Origin: Erythrophleum ivorense
Taxonomy: Eukaryota; Streptophyta; Magnoliopsida; Fabales; Fabaceae
Length of the DNA stretch: 64,000 nucleotides
Assembly (NCBI GenBank): GCA_026724425.1
Contig: JAIUCV010000023.1
Span: 3,782,001 to 3,846,000, forward strand
Direction of reading: 5' to 3'
Position 1 is the stretch's first letter, and each line of letters begins with the position of its first letter. The notes beneath the pieces are model-generated. The model was not told the DNA's origin, did not search any database, and worked only from the letters and a program-made list of their open reading frames with translations. Positions 60,633 through 64,000 of the stretch are shown here, one piece after another. Position numbers and translations under genes: made by a program.

Positions 60633-62171
60633 TAATTCTTTTGATCTTGTTCTTTTGCATCTAAGCTCCATTTGGGAAGAGGTGAAGAATTAAGGAGGTT
60701 TACTAAAAGCTAAGCAAAGACTAAAGGGAAGACCAAAGAGAAAGCATCATTGCGTCTTAATTTCTACCTAATTCATTTATGAGATATTGTGATGTGTATT
60801 TGAAAATGTGTAACATTTAATTAAACACAAGCACATTGTAATTTTTATCCTATTTTATTTTATTTTATTCTATTTTTAATTTTATTTTAGAGTTATTGTG
60901 TAGAATTTATTGTTTTTTCAAGCGCATATGGTGCCAACCGATAGAGTCATGTGAGAACCTTTTTTCTTTTTAGGTTTTACCTAACTTCCATTAGGTCATG
61001 CTTAATAGTTTTATCTAATAAAAATTGGGCTCTAATGACCTTGTTTTGCCAAATTATATAATTTTCAATCTTTAGGAAAATATTTTTAAAAAAATTATTT
61101 ATTTTTAAATACTAGTTAAATCGCTTTCTCTTTGGAAACAAAAAAAAAACACTTATCATAAAAATAGAGAAAATAAGAAAAAATATTTCAAAGTTCAAAA
61201 GTTAGCTTTTTCTTAAGAGTTATTCGTCCAAAATATCAAAAGATAAATAAAAAATAAGTTTTCAAAAAAATAAAAAAGGGAGTTAATTTTTAAAGACTTA
61301 AATAATTTTTTCAAAAGTTTATAAGTTAGTTTTAGAGTTTTTAAAAGTTTTTAGTTTTAAAAAAATAAATCCCTTTTTTATTAGGAGTTTGCAAAAGTTA
61401 AAGGATTAGTTTTTGTAAAATCAAATAAATTTTCACTTCTATAAGAATTTTCCTTAAATTTTTTTGATAAAATTGCAAAATTAAAAATTACTTTTAAAAA
61501 ATCCAAAAATCCTTATTTTAGAATCCCATAATACTTTTTTCCAAAATAAAAATCTTATTTCCAAAATCCAAAAGAAAAAAACAAAGAGAAAATGAAAAGA
61601 GAGTAAAGAAGTAAGATTAATTTGACTTTTGTAAATTAAAATATATCTACTAACTTTAAATTCTTTTTGTTTGCGAAGATAAATTAATTCTTATTTTCTT
61701 TCTTTTTTCATCAAAAAAATAAAAAATCAGTAACTAACTCATATAGATTTTTCTCCATTTGATCTCTATGGACTTTAATTCCTATTATAAGCTATGTAAG
61801 CCTTAAGTTTTTATTTTAAGTCAAGTTTGTCCTTATAAATATATTTTATTTTATTTTATTTTCTTATTTTATTTTATTATTTTATTCACATGTAATTAAT
61901 AAGGCTAATTAAAATAATATTAAGGCTATATTAATTTTATACGATTAACTTAGGGTAATCATTTTTTAGAATATGTGTTGTGAGATACCTAATACTTTCT
62001 TCACATATAACTGACTCTCGAATCTATCTTTGGTTTGTAGACCATCTTTTTTTTTCCTTCTTCAAAATAGTTTTTCTAAAGTTTTACCTTTTATAACTAA
62101 AATTTTAGTAGTGATTCCATTTCAGTTGGTTTTCATTATAAAAAACTACTTGTTTTTCTTCAGGTGTGACA
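60633..62171. other. Right part of the 4.8-kb insert, non-coding
   Basis: AT-rich with TTTTATTTTATTTTA runs near 60852 and 61845 and many A-runs. No gene or motif is recognised except the terminal GGTGTGACA. Confidence 0.4.
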
Positions 62172-63244
62172 TCCAAGGTTATATTTGAAAGTTCTAAGAT
62201 GAATTTCATTGATCAAAGAGGTGTAAAAGTGCATATCTTTGACTTTTCTTCAATTTAATCTTCTCTCAACTTCTTTGTCCAAATGTCCAATTTATTTTGC
62301 ATTTGTCTTTATTGATTTGTTGATTTAATTTAGGATTCTTGTTGTTTAGATGGATTGTTGTTTTCATAACAAAAGATTTGTGAGGATTTATTGATATTTA
62401 TTTAGTTGTGGTGCCATATAGTTGATGTTCTTCATGCCTTTTTATTTGCGTTATTAAATTTGTTTATTATATGTGATTTAGGTTATTTGCAAGGCACATA
62501 ACTAGGTTGCAGAAGTAATTTAGGATAAGATAACAACAATAAGATCGAGATTAAACATAATATGATTGTGAGGCACATTATTACACTTGGACACTATAAA
62601 AAGTCAATTATACCATTCTCAGGAGAATACCTACAACGTTTTTTGATGGAGTATAGTAATGGAAACTAGGTGTAAGGTAATCACTAGGCATGTCCAAGCA
62701 TTTAATAATTTCGTAAGTTCACTAATCTCAAAAAAGCTTACTAATAAATTAAACTTAGGTAATTGCGAGGCACTTCCTAAGGGATATTTTTAAGATATGT
62801 AGATAATTGCGAGGCATGTTCAACCACTTTAGAAACTTTGTTAGCACATAATAACTAGCCACCAATAATTAGCAAGGGCATAATTTCCATATATGTTACA
62901 ACAACTTGGTCCAACCTTTAGGGTCTTATATTTGTCAAGATCTTGAGTCTTTTTATTTATTTTCTTTTACTAATCCTTTTGAATAATTTTTGGACACTAG
63001 TAACTAAGTAATTAGGATACTAGTTGTAGTTTAGGATATTGTAAATATTTAGGCTTCACTCATATTCATTTTTCTTCCATATAAACTAATAAAACTTTGC
63101 TTCATTCCTTAGCTCCCTATGGGATTCAATACTTGGACTCTATATCTATTTATATTATTTGAATGAATAGTGTGCTTGCTATATTAAGGTTTTAATGCCA
63201 CTGCTAAGGATAAAATTTATTCTATCTTTATGTGATGGTGACCA

Positions 63245-63830
63245 AGTGTCATTGACATACATTAAATGGGACATTGGCAATGAGTTTCTACTTCTAAAAA
63301 TATCTTTTCAATCTCCATCATCATCTGCCTTTGTGATCATACGAGAGAGAAAATTGGAGCAAATAATGAAAAGATAGAGGGAAATTAGATTGCCTTGATT
63401 TGGTTTTAATGAACTAGAAGTACCATCATTTAAGGGCCACTTGACAATTCATAGTAGATACATGTTGCAAGATAATTTGAATCCATATGAAAGGGAAATT
63501 ATTTTTCATTCACACATCTTTAAGGAAATTCCAAGATATACCTTTTAAAAGTTCGTTGTTTTGATCTTTTTCAAAGATTGAATCTTATGCATCAACATAG
63601 AAACAAAAGTGGTGTTGTCTAAAATGTGCCACCCCTTGATGATAGGAGCAATTAAATCATTTAATATGGTTTTTAGCCTATTGCACAATATCTTGGAAAT
63701 TAGCTTGTAGACTACATTACATAGATTTGTTGACCTATAAGGATTGAGGACCACTAGTGTAATAATGTAAGATTTATAATAGGGATGTAATGAACATTTG
63801 AGTAAATCAATTAATATTTGAAGGAAATTG
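63245..63830 (-). pseudogene. LINE ORF2, 5' part (RT fingers/palm up to the FADD box)
   Basis: Minus-strand translation begins with the RT entry block, 'NPYRSTNLCNVVYKLISKIL' and 'CNRLKTILNDLIAP' (63745-63640), equal to the L1-type 'FRPISLCNVxYKxIxKxLxxRLK'. Then come 'WNFLKDV' and 'NFPFIWIQIILQHVSTMN' (about 63525-63450). Next is a broken 'RQ..PLS' block (near 63390), then 'SLPMSHLMYVNDT' (63285-63245), where YVND stands for the catalytic FADD. It breaks off exactly where the Athila-like LTR ends and continues at 32891. Several stops and frame changes make it non-functional. Confidence 0.85.
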
Positions 63831-64000
63831 ATTTGAATATTTAGTTAAATCAAATTAAATAAGTTGTAATGCCCATTAAAATAGAGGATTCAAATAATAA
63901 GGATAAAAAATAATATGCTAATTTAAAAAAAATCATTTAGGCATAGGATAAAATTAAAAGAGGAAAAGCTAATATTAAGCTTTATCATAGCTTAAGTGGT
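63831..64000. other. AT-rich right edge, nothing recognised
   Basis: It may still belong to the LINE upstream region, but no domain text is readable. Confidence 0.3.

Larger units (their letters stand above)
57346..62171. mobile_element. 4.8-kb TG...CA insertion in the 3' LTR, TSD TCCAA
   Basis: The insert begins TGTGAACATTGTG and ends CAGGTGTGACA. A perfect TCCAA flanks it at 57341-57345 and 62172-62176. The 5' LTR is uninterrupted at the matching place (about 33383-33388). The TG/CA ends and 5-bp duplication indicate an LTR retrotransposon product, perhaps a very long solo LTR. I see no internal LTR pair, PBS or polyprotein. The interior includes a gene-like island (57860-59650) and a MITE (60314-60632). 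Confidence 0.7.
32892..63244 (+). mobile_element. Athila-like Ty3/gypsy element, expanded to 30 kb by nested insertions
   Basis: The two ends are direct LTR copies (5' 32892-37027, 3' 56906-63244, each itself interrupted). Between them, in + orientation, are a tRNA-Asp-type PBS, decayed gag, an env-like remnant and a PPT just before the 3' LTR. Both outer flanks are the two halves of one LINE ORF2. The flanking pentamers AGTGG (32887-32891) and AGTGT (63245-63249) are a one-mismatch target duplication. Removing six nested inserts (about 19.5 kb) leaves roughly 10.9 kb. No pol domain is recognisable, so pol was probably deleted or has decayed beyond recognition. The Athila label rests on gag style, the env-like ORF and the PBS. 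Confidence 0.8.
56906..63244 (+). repeat. 3' LTR of the Athila-like element (about 1.5 kb plus insert)
   Basis: Collinear with the 5' LTR on both sides of the insert at 57346-62171. It starts TTTTCAATTTTATG (5' LTR TGTTGAT..., with about 20 bases missing here) and ends GGTGACCA. The LINE sequence resumes immediately after. It holds the empty site corresponding to solo LTR B at 62497-62501. Confidence 0.82.

Noticed and set aside
57341..62176. A 9-bp target duplication (ATCCAAnGT), i.e. a Pack-MULE, for the 4.8-kb insert
   Set aside because: With 9 bp there is one mismatch and the remaining ends show no inverted repeat. A 5-bp TCCAA duplication with TG...CA ends fits perfectly.
1..64000. tRNA, rRNA and CRISPR arrays
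   Set aside because: I scanned for tRNA B-box-like text, rRNA-like blocks and spaced direct repeats. None was convincing, and the regular repeats present are minisatellites or LTR motif arrays.

Overview
The window looks like nuclear DNA of a eudicot plant. It is AT-rich, has GT-AG introns, carries a plant-specific PLATZ gene, and is otherwise mostly decayed plant transposons (Ty3/gypsy, LINE, Mutator-like, MITE and foldback elements). I cannot name the species from sequence alone. The only gene that looks intact is a five-exon PLATZ zinc-finger gene at 7301-8820 on the + strand. It is bracketed by small inverted-repeat elements at 5174-5577, 6683-6940 and 8939-9156.

Layout: 1-4092 is the minus-strand internal region of an old Tat/Ogre-like Ty3/gypsy element (gag, protease, reverse transcriptase, running off the left edge). 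4092-7300 is AT-rich DNA with two foldback/MITE elements. Next come the PLATZ gene and about 4.2 kb of intergenic DNA. 14450-23678 is a 9.2-kb Mutator-like element (MULE) with about 75-bp terminal inverted repeats, clusters of subterminal hairpins, a MULE transposase pseudogene (16718-19390) and a plant mobile domain (PMD) pseudogene (19712-22007). That MULE sits inside an older foldback element. 23933-30208 is a long LTR (family D) carrying a nested solo LTR (25529-28507).

The right half is one nest. A LINE ORF2 pseudogene on the minus strand is cut in two, with its 3' part at 31627-32891 and its 5' part at 63245-63830. The interruption is an Athila-like Ty3/gypsy element at 32892-63244. That element has a 5' LTR, tRNA-Asp-type PBS, gag, an env-like ORF remnant, a PPT and a 3' LTR, but no recognisable pol. 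It is inflated to 30 kb by six later insertions: 33707-36266, 38177-40578, 45041-48214, 48719-51590, 52612-56230 and 57346-62171. Five of the seven LTR-type inserts in the window have perfect 5-bp target duplications (TTAGA, GGGAT, ATTTC, ATCAA, TCCAA). Two insertions can be checked against an empty site in another copy within the window.

Two places deserve most attention. One is the MULE-PMD composite, with its repeated GTCGCGGCATC hairpins and pseudogenes whose in-frame stops all look like C:G to T:A changes. The other is a CpG-retaining, gene-like island (about 57860-59650, leader exon plus a candidate coding exon) inside the 4.8-kb insert of the Athila 3' LTR. I found no tRNA, rRNA or CRISPR array.
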